The notes under the pieces: generated by a model
What the model was told of the DNA's origin: nothing
Databases searched by the model: none
Seen by the model: only the letters and a program-made list of their open reading frames with translations
Program-made: the position numbers and the translations under genes
Shown here: positions 28,513-36,414 of the stretch, piece after piece
Layout of the letters: each line of letters begins with the position of its first letter
How positions within the stretch are numbered: the first letter of the stretch is position 1
Assembly: GCF_000519265.1 (NCBI RefSeq)
Contig: NZ_KI912608.1
Location: 2,823,313 to 2,887,312, forward strand
DNA from: Desulfonatronum lacustre DSM 10312
GTDB lineage: Bacteria > Desulfobacterota > Desulfovibrionia > Desulfovibrionales > Desulfonatronaceae
Reading direction: 5' to 3'
DNA: 64,000 bases

Positions 28513-28846
28513 GAGATACCTCCAAAAGGAAAAAAGTTCGGATCAAACCGCCGTGCCGGATTCCGAGCCGATGATGTTTGGTTACGGACCTTGTCGATCC
28601 TACGTCGGTGGGCGGTTAAAGTAAATGCAGGCTGATATTTTCTATCAGGACGGATATGCTCCCGCAGCATATCTGGTCTCCAAATCGAAATCGTGATCGA
28701 AATCGAAATCGATCTTGAACAAGCATGACCCCAAGACATAGTCAAACAGCATTTTTTCGATTTCGATTGCGATTTCGATTTCGATTCGGTTGAAGCTGGC
28801 CGGTCTTGGGCAAAGGCGGGGATACGACTCAGAGCTACGGAGGGGG
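28513..28846. other. Intergenic region upstream of fba
   Basis: No gene seen. It contains two small hairpins (CTGATA/TATCAG at 28632-28648 and GATATGCT/AGCATATC at 28653-28673) and the long hexamer-based inverted repeat at 28682-28787. The fba promoter should lie here but no clear -35/-10 pair was found. Confidence 0.5.
28682..28787. repeat. Long inverted repeat of GAAATC-type hexamers (element B)
   Basis: The left arm (28682-28713) is built of AAATCG-type hexamers with one GTGATCG variant. The right arm (28756-28787) is its near-perfect complement, made of TTTCGA units with one TTGCGA variant. The loop is about 42 bases. The architecture resembles copies A and C, but the hexamers are AT-richer and the ends differ. 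Confidence 0.75.
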
Positions 28847-29647
28847 TCAGTCGCGACGGGCCTGAAGCAGAACCTCGGTCAACTCGACGAAGCCCGCGCC
28901 GCCCCGGGACGGCGTGACCCAGGCCGGTTCGGCTTCCAGTTCTCCGGCGAAATCGAGAACATTGGCCACGCCCACGGCATGGGGGAAAAAGGCGAACATC
29001 GGGGCGTCGTTGGGCGAGTCCCCGGAAAAGACGATCCGGGAAGCCATGGCGTCCAGGTCCATGCCGAAGACTTCGGCCAGAAGCCGTCGGGTCATGGTCA
29101 ACTTGTCCCAATCCCCGAACCAGCCGTTGACGTGGATGGAGCTGACCTTGGCCCGGGCCCCGGCCTGTTCGAACAGGGCCTTGATCCGTCGCACGTCTTC
29201 CGGCGGCAAGGGAGGAACGTCCTCGCAAAAATCAATGGCCAGGTCCGCTTCCCGGTAGGCCTGGTCCGCGGACAACCCGGCCCCGGGGACCTGGGCCAGG
29301 ATCATGTCCCGCAGTTCGGCCAGACGCTTCCGATCCACGGCCCGCTCCGGCTCGCTCTTGAAAAACCGTCGGATCATGGTTCGTTTTTCCCGGTCATACC
29401 GAAAATAAAAGGCCCCGTTTTCCCCCACCACCGCGTCCACGGGCCACATCCTGGCGATCTGATCGCACCAACCCGCGGGACGTCCTGTTATGGGCACGAC
29501 GATCAGCCCGGCGGCCTGGAGCCGCTCAAGGGCAGCATAAGCGGCAGCGCCCAGACGTCCATCGTCGGTCAGGGTATCGTCGATGTCCGTAAGCACGACC
29601 TGGACGGCCCGGGCCGCGTCGCGAGGCATGTGGTTCAGGGGGCGCAT
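28847..29647 (-). CDS. HAD-IIB family phosphatase in the phn transporter operon
   Basis: 266 aa. HAD motifs: I is VLTDIDDTLTDDG (nucleophile aspartate near residue 21), II is ITGRPAGW, and IV is IVFSGDSPNDAPMF. A C2-type cap lies between. Enzymes of this type dephosphorylate sugar phosphates, phosphoglycerates or similar. It starts three bases after the phnE stop, so it is the last gene of the phn operon and may act on a phosphorus compound imported by it; that is inference. The start could be the ATG six codons later. Confidence 0.85.
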   Translation of the reverse strand: MRPLNHMPRDAARAVQVVLTDIDDTLTDDGRLGAAAYAALERLQAAGLIVVPITGRPAGWCDQIARMWPVDAVVGENGAFYFRYDREKRTMIRRFFKSEPERAVDRKRLAELRDMILAQVPGAGLSADQAYREADLAIDFCEDVPPLPPEDVRRIKALFEQAGARAKVSSIHVNGWFGDWDKLTMTRRLLAEVFGMDLDAMASRIVFSGDSPNDAPMFAFFPHAVGVANVLDFAGELEAEPAWVTPSRGGAGFVELTEVLLQARRD

Positions 29648-29650
29648 GGC

Positions 29651-30442
29651 TTAAATAATGCGCTGGCGAATCTTGGTCACTACGATTTCCGCGACGATCA
29701 CGATGGCGAAGATGCACAAGAGGATCAAGGCCACCTGGTTCCATCGGAACAGGTTGATGGCCGTGTCCAGGGCCATGCCGATGCCGCCCGCGCCCACCAG
29801 GCCGATAACCGCGGATTCGCGGACGTTGATGTCCCAGCGAAACAGGCTGATGCCCCAGAAGGCCGGGGCCACCTGGGGCCAGTAGCCCTTGAGAATGATG
29901 CTCGTCCAGGGCGCGCCCGCGGCCTTGAGCGCCTCGATGGGGCCGGGGTTGCACTCTTCCAGGGCCTCGCCCAAAAGCTTCCCGCAAAAGCCGATGGACC
30001 GGAAACCAATGGCGATGGTTCCGGCCAGGGCCCCGGGACCGAAGACCGCCACGAACAAAATGGCCCAGACCAGGGTGTTCACCGAACGGGAGGAGACCAG
30101 GATCAGCTTGGCCAGCCAGTTCAGGGCCGGGACAGGCGTGATGTTCCTGGCCGCCATCAGCGCCACGGGCAGGGCCAGGATCAGGGCCAGAATGGTACCC
30201 ATCCCGGCGATGTGCATGGTCTCCACCAGGGAGCTGTGCACGCCGGTCCAGTAATACCCCGTATCCGGCGGCCACATCCGGGAGAACATGTCCGCCATCT
30301 GCGTCGGGGCGTCGTACAGAAACTCCGGCACGACGTGCACCGTGCGCAGGGACACGGCCAGGGCGATCCCGGCCGCCAGAAAGACGCTGAACCGGGCCAG
30401 ACGCTGCAAGGGGGTGAAGCGCTCCCATTTGCGGCTAGTCAT
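29651..30442 (-). CDS. phnE: Phosphonate-type ABC transporter permease, second copy
   Basis: 263 aa from the ATG at 30442, overlapping the preceding permease by eight bases; a longer frame reads out-of-frame phnE1 sequence. About six membrane spans are seen. The EAA loop region reads EALKAAGAPWTSIILKGYWPQV, and the conserved tail has VGLVGAGGIGMALD. It forms, with the other PhnE and PhnC, the inner-membrane importer fed by PhnD. Confidence 0.9.
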   Translation of the reverse strand: MTSRKWERFTPLQRLARFSVFLAAGIALAVSLRTVHVVPEFLYDAPTQMADMFSRMWPPDTGYYWTGVHSSLVETMHIAGMGTILALILALPVALMAARNITPVPALNWLAKLILVSSRSVNTLVWAILFVAVFGPGALAGTIAIGFRSIGFCGKLLGEALEECNPGPIEALKAAGAPWTSIILKGYWPQVAPAFWGISLFRWDINVRESAVIGLVGAGGIGMALDTAINLFRWNQVALILLCIFAIVIVAEIVVTKIRQRII

Positions 30443-31220
30443 TGAACACCGCCTTGACAATGGAGGCCAGATACTCGCCGAGCATGACCAGGGCGATGAT
30501 GGAAAGCAGAATGGCCGCCAGGAAATCGTAGTCAAAGCGCTGGAACGCCGCGAACAGGGTTCCGCCGATGCCGCCCGCGCCCACGATCCCGACCATGGTC
30601 GAATTGCGCAGGTTCGCGTCGAACTGGTAGGTGGCAAACCCGATGAACCGGTTCAGGACCTGGGGCAGAACGGCCATGAAGATCACGCTCATGAAGGGCG
30701 CTCCCGCGGCCCGGCAGGCTTCCACGGGCTTCAGGGAGATCTCCTCAATGGCCTCGGCGAACAGCTTGCCGATGAAGCCGATGGAAGCGAAGACCAGGGT
30801 GATGATGCCCGCCAAGGGCCCGAATCCCACGGCCTTGACGAAAAGGATGGCGAAAATCACCGGATGGAAGGAGCGGCAGATGGCGATCAACGTGCGCGCC
30901 GGCCAGGTGGCCCAGGTCGGCATCAGGTTCCGGGCCGCGACCAGGCCGATGGGCAGGGAAAAGGCCACGCCGAAGGCCGAGGCGATCACGGCGATTTCCA
31001 AGGTCTCGATCAGGTTGTCCACCAGCATGCGCCACCGCGTGAACTCCGGAGGAAACATGGCCCCCAGAAACCTCGCCCCGTTGTCCAACCCGGACACGAA
31101 GCGAGCCCAACTGAAATCCAGGGACCACGTGGCGTAAACGCAGTACAGGGCCAGCAGGACCCAGCCGATGCGCGCGCCCCAGTTGGCCTTGAAGGGTCTT
31201 CGGACCGCGGCCGCGCTCAT
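30435..31220 (-). CDS. phnE: Phosphonate-type ABC transporter permease, first copy
   Basis: 261 aa with about six membrane spans. The EAA-type coupling loop is [21 protein letters not shown], and [14 protein letters not shown] precedes the last helix. It overlaps phnC by four bases (ATGA) and the second phnE by eight. Two permease genes indicate a heterodimeric channel, as in many phnCDEE operons. Confidence 0.92.
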   Translation of the reverse strand: MSAAAVRRPFKANWGARIGWVLLALYCVYATWSLDFSWARFVSGLDNGARFLGAMFPPEFTRWRMLVDNLIETLEIAVIASAFGVAFSLPIGLVAARNLMPTWATWPARTLIAICRSFHPVIFAILFVKAVGFGPLAGIITLVFASIGFIGKLFAEAIEEISLKPVEACRAAGAPFMSVIFMAVLPQVLNRFIGFATYQFDANLRNSTMVGIVGAGGIGGTLFAAFQRFDYDFLAAILLSIIALVMLGEYLASIVKAVFND

Positions 31221-32011
31221 GTCAGCCAGCCCTCGCCGCCGTAAATTTGTTGCAGATGGGTGTCGCTCAGTTCCTTGGGCGGCCCGTCGAAAATGATCGC
31301 CCCCTGGGACATGCCGATGACCCGGTCCGCGAAGCGTTTGGCCAGGTTCACGTCATGGATGTTGATCAGCACCGGAATGCCCTGGGAACTGGAAAAGTCG
31401 TTGAGCAGTTCCATGATTTCCACGGAGGTCTTCGGGTCCAGGGACGACGTGGGTTCGTCGGCCATGAGCAGGGCCGGGTTCTGCATCACAGCCCGGGCAA
31501 TGCCCACCCGTTGGCGCTGGCCTCCGGAGAGGGCGTCGGCCCGGGTGGTGGCGAAGTCCGTCAACCCGACCTTGTCGATCAGCTCAAAGGCCCGGTCGAT
31601 GTCGGCCTGCTCGAACTTGCGCAAAAAGGCCCTCCAGACCGGCACGAAGCCCAACCGGCCGCACAGCACGTTTTCAATCACCGTCAGTCGTTCAACCAGA
31701 TTGAACTCCTGAAAAACCATCCCGATATGGCGGCGCGCCTCGCGCAGGGCCCTGCCGGACAGCCTGGACAGCTCGAGGCCGGCCACGCTGATGGTCCCTC
31801 CGGTGGGATCAATCAGGCGGTTGATGCACCGCAACAACGTGGACTTCCCGGTGCCGGACGGCCCGATGATGGCCACCGTGGTTTGCCCGCCGACCGAGAA
31901 CGAAACGTCGTTCAGGACCGGCTTGCCCGGAACGTATGCCTTGACCAGGTTGGAAACAATCAAGGAAGCTGGGGCCTTGCCCCCGCTTCCTTTCGTGGGT
32001 TGCTCCGTCAC
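31217..32011 (-). CDS. phnC: Phosphonate-type ABC transporter ATPase
   Basis: 264 aa starting at a GTG (32011) with AGGGGA upstream; the longer ATG frame runs through two hairpins and was rejected. It has Walker [10 protein letters not shown], the [19 protein letters not shown] signature, [12 protein letters not shown] Walker B and the PhnC-specific [19 protein letters not shown]. Full-length. Separated from phnD by 129 bases that hold strong hairpins, which may lower its expression relative to the binding protein. Confidence 0.93.
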   Translation of the reverse strand: MTEQPTKGSGGKAPASLIVSNLVKAYVPGKPVLNDVSFSVGGQTTVAIIGPSGTGKSTLLRCINRLIDPTGGTISVAGLELSRLSGRALREARRHIGMVFQEFNLVERLTVIENVLCGRLGFVPVWRAFLRKFEQADIDRAFELIDKVGLTDFATTRADALSGGQRQRVGIARAVMQNPALLMADEPTSSLDPKTSVEIMELLNDFSSSQGIPVLINIHDVNLAKRFADRVIGMSQGAIIFDGPPKELSDTHLQQIYGGEGWLT

Positions 32012-32032
32012 ATTGTCCCCTGCGCGAATTTG

Positions 32033-32075
32033 CGCCGGGAGGCGTTGGCGGGCATTCCGCCAACGCCTCCCGGCG
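32033..32075 (-). promoter_or_regulatory. 19-bp perfect hairpin between phnD and phnC
   Basis: The left arm CGCCGGGAGGCGTTGGCGG and its exact complement are separated by the loop GCATT. No T-run follows in the direction of transcription, so partial termination or 3' mRNA protection of phnD is more likely than full termination. Confidence 0.75.
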
Positions 32076-32097
32076 GCAAGAGTTGATGGGTTTGAGT

Positions 32098-32121
32098 AGG
32101 GGCGGTTCGCGAACCGCCCCT
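32098..32121. repeat. 24-base perfect palindrome between phnD and phnC
   Basis: AGGGGCGGTTCG followed directly by its reverse complement CGAACCGCCCCT. This type of GGGGCGGTTCGCGAACC palindrome is, to my knowledge, a common dispersed intergenic repeat in many bacteria. A partial copy of one arm (GAACCGTCCCTAC) follows at about 32132. Confidence 0.7.
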
Positions 32122-32140
32122 GCAATTTCGAGAACCGTCC

Positions 32141-33091
32141 CTACTTCAGCTCCTCGCCCAGAGCCTCGTTGATCGTGCGAATGATGCCCCAGTCCACCTT
32201 GTAGGTCACGGGATAGAACCGGTCCGCGCCGTCAAAGGCTTCCTTCATCTTGTCGGTATAGCGGTACGTGTGAAAGGCGCCGACGATCTTCTGAACCAGT
32301 TCCGGACAGAGTTCGCTGGAATAGCCGAAGGAGGAGGTGGGGAAGCGCTCGCTGGTGTAGATGGCCCGCAGTTCGCCTTCCTGCACCCGACCGGCGCGGA
32401 GCATCCGTTCGTAGACGTCGGAAGCCACCGGAGCGGCCTCATAGTCGCCATGGGCCACGCCAAGCACGGACTGGTCGTGCTTGCCGGAGTAGACGACCTT
32501 ATAGTCTTCTTCCGGGGTGAGGCCCAATTCCGGGAACAGCACCCGGGGCGCCAGGTTGCCGGAGTTGGAGGAGGCCGAAGTGTGCGCCACGGTCTTGCCT
32601 TTCAGGTCTTCCATGGTCTGGATGGGGCTGTCCTTTTTGACCAGCATGACCAGATTGTAGCCCTGAAATCCCTCGGGGCCGCCCTTGACCGCGATGGGCA
32701 CGTAGCCGGCCAGATTCACGGCAAAGACGGTCGGGCCGGTGGAAAAACCGGCCACGTGCAGCCGACCGGAACGCATGGCTTCCACCTGGGCCGCGTTGGA
32801 ATGCACGGTATAGTAAATGACCTTCTTGCCGGTGGCCTTCTCCAGGTAGCTCATGAAGTCGGCGAACACGTCCTGGTACACCGCGGGATCTTCCACCGGG
32901 GTGTAGGTGAAGACCAGGGTGGAGGGGTCCTTGCACTGCCCGGCGGGCAACAAATCAGCGACCAGGTCCTTGTCGTTGTCGCAGAACCGTTCGTCCAGAT
33001 TGCCGCGGTGCTCGCAGACCTGGGCAAAACCGGGCTGGGCCAGGGCCAGAATCAGGACCATCGCCAAAAAGCCGAACAACTTTCGCATCAT
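32141..33091 (-). CDS. phnD: Phosphonate-type ABC transporter periplasmic binding protein
   Basis: 316 aa from the ATG at 33091, with AAGGAG six bases upstream. The signal peptide (MMRKLFGFLAMVLILALAQPGFA) predicts periplasmic export. PhnD family motifs: VFTYTPVEDPAVYQDVFADF, VEAMRSGRLHVAGFSTGPT and the ligand-site region TSASSNSGNLAPRV. The family binds phosphonates, phosphite or phosphate esters. No C-P lyase gene is in the window and the neighbours are a HAD phosphatase and glpAB, so the ligand could be an ester such as a glycerophosphodiester; undecided. Confidence 0.9.
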   Translation of the reverse strand: MMRKLFGFLAMVLILALAQPGFAQVCEHRGNLDERFCDNDKDLVADLLPAGQCKDPSTLVFTYTPVEDPAVYQDVFADFMSYLEKATGKKVIYYTVHSNAAQVEAMRSGRLHVAGFSTGPTVFAVNLAGYVPIAVKGGPEGFQGYNLVMLVKKDSPIQTMEDLKGKTVAHTSASSNSGNLAPRVLFPELGLTPEEDYKVVYSGKHDQSVLGVAHGDYEAAPVASDVYERMLRAGRVQEGELRAIYTSERFPTSSFGYSSELCPELVQKIVGAFHTYRYTDKMKEAFDGADRFYPVTYKVDWGIIRTINEALGEELK

Positions 33092-33116
33092 GTTCACTCC
33101 TTGTTGGGGGGTTGTC

Positions 33117-33273
33117 GTCAACTACTATGTCCGCTCTTGCTCCGACAATCGGTGTCGGGGTCGGTATCGGAGTCGGTATCGAAGCAGGAAAAAATGAGAA
33201 CGCATCCCGGCGTTTTCGATCCCGATCCCGATTCCGACCCCGACAACAGCATTACTCCGTGCCAAGTAGTTAC
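33117..33273 (-). repeat. Long imperfect palindrome, element copy C
   Basis: 157 bp homologous to 7796-7976 but inverted. Read on the minus strand it begins GTAACTACT, then GTCGGGGTCGGAATCGGGAT, GATCGAAAACGCC and GATGCGTTCTC, and returns through CCGACTCCGATACCGACCCC to GTAGTTGAC. It lies just upstream of phnD, so it may form the 5' leader or promoter region of the phn operon. Confidence 0.8.
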
Positions 33274-33329
33274 TCTCGTTGATGACCGTCCCCCTCTAAC
33301 CGGAATTCAGGCTCAGGTCATCATTTTTT

Positions 33330-34619
33330 TCACCGGCTCCGCCGCAGGGCTTCCACGGCCTTGTAGGCCGTGGCAATGGCCACTCCGGCGCCGCACTTCA
33401 TCCGAATCCAGTCCTGATGCGCCAGGATCGAACCGGCGGCATACAGACCAGAATGGACCGGACGCCCGTCCTCGGCCAAAGGACGAAACATCCGGTCAAC
33501 GACCAGGCCCGTCCTGTGCACCGGGTGGCCGCGTGGATCAAAATAATCCGGATGGTGCCATCCGGAACGGCTCTCCGGCTGCCGGACCGCGAGGTCGAAG
33601 ACGGTTTCCACGATGCCGCGGTCCCGGCGGGCCGCAAGCCCGCCTCCCAGAAACCGGCCCGAGCAGAGCAACACCTTGGCGGCGCGTACCTGGCGCTCCA
33701 CGGGCTGCCCGGTGATCCGCAGGACAAACGGGTCGTCCGGTCCCGGCACGATGCCGGACATTTTTTGCTGGCAAAACAGGGCCACCCCGCGCTCCGGCAA
33801 GGCGCTCTCAAAGGCTTCCTTCAGCCGGATTCCGGGCACTCCCGGGGGCATGGTCGGGATTTCGAACACCGGAACGGCCAACCGTTCGGCCAGGTCACGG
33901 GTCACATCTCCGGGTCGGTGCATGCCCAGTACTGCCGGAAACCCCACGGCTTTCACGCCGTGGACGTGCGGCGCCACCACTTCGGCCAGGGCTTTGCGTG
34001 CCGAAGCCGTCTCCAGCATCCGGGCCGCCTGCTCCGGATACAGCTCGCCCCCCGTGTGGCCGGGCATGGAGACGGACACGGCCTGAAGCCCCGGCCAGAC
34101 TTCGGCGAGGTTCGCGGCGATCTGCCTGGACGAAAAGCCCTTCAAGCCATGCAGGGCGACGATCAAGGCAGGCTGCTTGCTCTCCAGGGCCAGACAGCCG
34201 GCCAGGGCTGTTTCCGGAACGCACCAGGAGTGCTTGATCGTGCCGGCGGGGGTCGGCAGGCTGAAATTTTTCTCTCCACCCGTTTGATACGGCAAACCGA
34301 TGTCCGCGAGAAATGCCAGCGTTTCCGCAAAGGCGGCCCGAATCTCCTCGGGATGCAGCCCCGCATAGGGATGGCCGGGCTCGATCCGCAACAGATCGTT
34401 CAGCGCGGCAAAGGGCCGACGGACCACAGTGGGTCGTCCGTCCGCCGTCTCCGAGGGCAAGGCTCCGAGGACGTCGAAGACGCCGCTGGTATAGGCAACA
34501 GCTCCGGTGCTTCCGGCCTGGACCACGGACAGTCCCCGGTTGGCGGCGAAAAGAGCGGCGGCCATCCCCCCGATGCCCGTTCCAATAATGGCAAGATCGC
34601 AGTGCATCATGTCATTCAT
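33330..34619 (-). CDS. glpB: Anaerobic glycerol-3-phosphate dehydrogenase subunit B
   Basis: 429 aa from the ATG at 34619, which overlaps the glpA stop; internal ATGs three and four codons on are alternatives. The N-terminal nucleotide-binding fold is CDLAIIGTGIGGMAAALFAANRG-like, and the end has the flavoprotein motif GLYAAGSILAHQDW. GlpB is the FMN-type subunit that works with GlpA to oxidise glycerol 3-phosphate to DHAP during anaerobic growth. Three cysteines occur in the last 150 residues. Confidence 0.88.
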   Translation of the reverse strand: MNDMMHCDLAIIGTGIGGMAAALFAANRGLSVVQAGSTGAVAYTSGVFDVLGALPSETADGRPTVVRRPFAALNDLLRIEPGHPYAGLHPEEIRAAFAETLAFLADIGLPYQTGGEKNFSLPTPAGTIKHSWCVPETALAGCLALESKQPALIVALHGLKGFSSRQIAANLAEVWPGLQAVSVSMPGHTGGELYPEQAARMLETASARKALAEVVAPHVHGVKAVGFPAVLGMHRPGDVTRDLAERLAVPVFEIPTMPPGVPGIRLKEAFESALPERGVALFCQQKMSGIVPGPDDPFVLRITGQPVERQVRAAKVLLCSGRFLGGGLAARRDRGIVETVFDLAVRQPESRSGWHHPDYFDPRGHPVHRTGLVVDRMFRPLAEDGRPVHSGLYAAGSILAHQDWIRMKCGAGVAIATAYKAVEALRRSR

Positions 34620-36222
34620 GTGACAATTCAGCCTCCGGGTCCTCCAGGGCCTCTGGCGCTGGGAATTCCAGGCCCAGCAAACCGCAATGCAGGGCTTCGG
34701 CCAATTCCGACTGCACCAGCTGCGCCCCCCAGAGAATCGGACGTTGCCCTTTGAAGCGCTCCTGAAAAAAATCGCGCACGGTTTCAAGCCCGCGCCGTGA
34801 GGACAGTGCTCCGGTGTCGTACAAATGCGAGGCCACGCGCAAACCGCAAAACGCACCCTGACAGGCTCCCTTGCCCACCCGGCTGCGCTTGCCCAGGGGC
34901 TGGAGTTCAGGGTCGGGAAAGTTGCCCCGGCAATCGTCCAAAAGGTCGTCCACCGCGCTGGCCGAAACCATTTCGCACTCGCAAAGGATCTCGTCGTCCG
35001 TGGCATGGCCCATGACCCAGACTTTGGCGGAGCGTCCCGGTTCGGTCCAGGCGCAGCGGTCAATGGAAGGCAGCGACACCTCTCGTGTCCGGCATGGTGC
35101 GGCATTGCCCAGACGACGGCAAACCAGATCGACGGTCTGCTCGGCCATCAGTCGAAAGGTGGTCAGCTTGCCGCCAACCACGGAGCAAAAATTGGTCAGT
35201 CCGTCACGTTCATGGTCAAAGAGCAGGAAACCCCGGCTCACGGCTCGCCCATCCTGGCCCGAATCCGAAGAACCCGCGGCAAGAAGAGGGCGCACACCGC
35301 AATAGGCCCGGATATACCTGACACCGGCCAAAGCCGGGACCATTTCCGCGCCGTGGACCACGTTGACGTCCGCCTCCCGGACCGTGGGCCTGGCCAGGTC
35401 GGGGTCGGCGATGGTCACGCTGGTGGTGCCCAGGATGGAAACCGTGCCTCCGGGAACGAGAATGTCGCCGTCTCCGGGAGGCCTGAGGCGATGCACGACC
35501 CGTTCGGCCAGGCGGTCATGGGTCACCAGCAGGGTCCCCTGGGAGCAAAGCAGAGGGATCACTGCTCCCGCGAGACCGGCCACGCGCCCGGCCCAGGCCC
35601 CGGCGGCGTTGATCACCTGGGAGACGACGACGGTCCGGGTTTCTCCTTGGGTCATATCCTTCAAGCGCACCCGGACAATCCGGCCGCGATCCAGTTCAAA
35701 GCCGTGAACCGCGGTCCGGGTCAGCAGGGTGCTCCCGGCCAGGGCCTTGGCATGGGCCAGGTTTTCCAGGGAAAGGCGGAACGGGTCCAGAGAGGCGTCG
35801 GGCAGGGTGTAGGCGGCGATGAGGTTTTCGCTCAGAGCGGGCTCCATGCTCCGGGCATCGGCCAAAGCGACGCTTTGCGCCTGAATCCCCGCAGCCTGGC
35901 ACCATCCTGGAAAATCCGCGATGTATTGCTCGTCGTCCCCGGCCACGGCCACGTAAAGTCCTCCACATTCCTCGATGCATTGAGGGGCCAGACGTTTCAA
36001 CAGCTCGTTCTCTTCCCGACACTCCCGAGCGGAATGAACGTCCCCGGCCACGTACCGCCCCCCGCTGTGCAGCAACCCGTGATTGCCCCCGGAGGCCCCG
36101 GAATTGATATCCCCGCGTTCGACGACCACGGAAGAAACTCCCCGCAAGGCCAGATCCCGGGCAATCCCCGTGCCCACGGCGCCCGCGCCGATGATCAGTA
36201 CATCCGTTTGCATCTGTTGCAT
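34612..36222 (-). CDS. glpA: Anaerobic glycerol-3-phosphate dehydrogenase subunit A
   Basis: 536 aa from the ATG at 36222; an ATG three codons later also fits, and a longer frame to 36378 is non-homologous. The FAD site VLIIGAGAVGTGIARDLALRG is followed by SGGNHGLLHSGGRYV. Near the C-terminus a BFD-like [2Fe-2S] region has CECE and KGACQGAFC. It is the catalytic flavoprotein of the GlpABC system. The E. coli-type membrane subunit GlpC is not downstream; a GlpC/HdrD-like gene is transcribed divergently at 36408. Confidence 0.92.
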   Translation of the reverse strand: MQQMQTDVLIIGAGAVGTGIARDLALRGVSSVVVERGDINSGASGGNHGLLHSGGRYVAGDVHSARECREENELLKRLAPQCIEECGGLYVAVAGDDEQYIADFPGWCQAAGIQAQSVALADARSMEPALSENLIAAYTLPDASLDPFRLSLENLAHAKALAGSTLLTRTAVHGFELDRGRIVRVRLKDMTQGETRTVVVSQVINAAGAWAGRVAGLAGAVIPLLCSQGTLLVTHDRLAERVVHRLRPPGDGDILVPGGTVSILGTTSVTIADPDLARPTVREADVNVVHGAEMVPALAGVRYIRAYCGVRPLLAAGSSDSGQDGRAVSRGFLLFDHERDGLTNFCSVVGGKLTTFRLMAEQTVDLVCRRLGNAAPCRTREVSLPSIDRCAWTEPGRSAKVWVMGHATDDEILCECEMVSASAVDDLLDDCRGNFPDPELQPLGKRSRVGKGACQGAFCGLRVASHLYDTGALSSRRGLETVRDFFQERFKGQRPILWGAQLVQSELAEALHCGLLGLEFPAPEALEDPEAELSHE

Positions 36223-36393
36223 GGCTCTGATTATCGTGATGTTGAGGTGTTGGTGTTGAAATGAGCCGTGTGTATCCGAGCCGGGGAATATGCACAACCA
36301 TTGCTTCAGGAAAAGGCCTGGGCTAAATTTGCGGGCTGGAGACGCCCGGCGGAATGACGTTCTTCCGTCGAGATACAACGCAATTCTTTAACC

Positions 36394-36414
36394 GTGAACG
36401 GTGAACCATGAATC
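36394..36414 (+). repeat. Three heptamer units across the start codon of the selenoprotein gene
   Basis: GTGAACG, GTGAACC and ATGAATC follow in phase; the third contains the proposed ATG at 36408. The period matches the heptanucleotide arrays at 3-72 and 4467-4500, though the unit differs. No strong ribosome site is seen. Confidence 0.4.

Noticed and set aside
29651-30637. Longer phnE frame starting at 30637.
   Set aside because: The first 65 codons read out of frame through the other phnE gene; the ATG at 30442 gives the family length.
33330-35105. GlpB frame extended to 35105.
   Set aside because: The first 162 codons are antisense-free but out-of-frame glpA sequence; the ATG at 34619 matches the family N-terminus.
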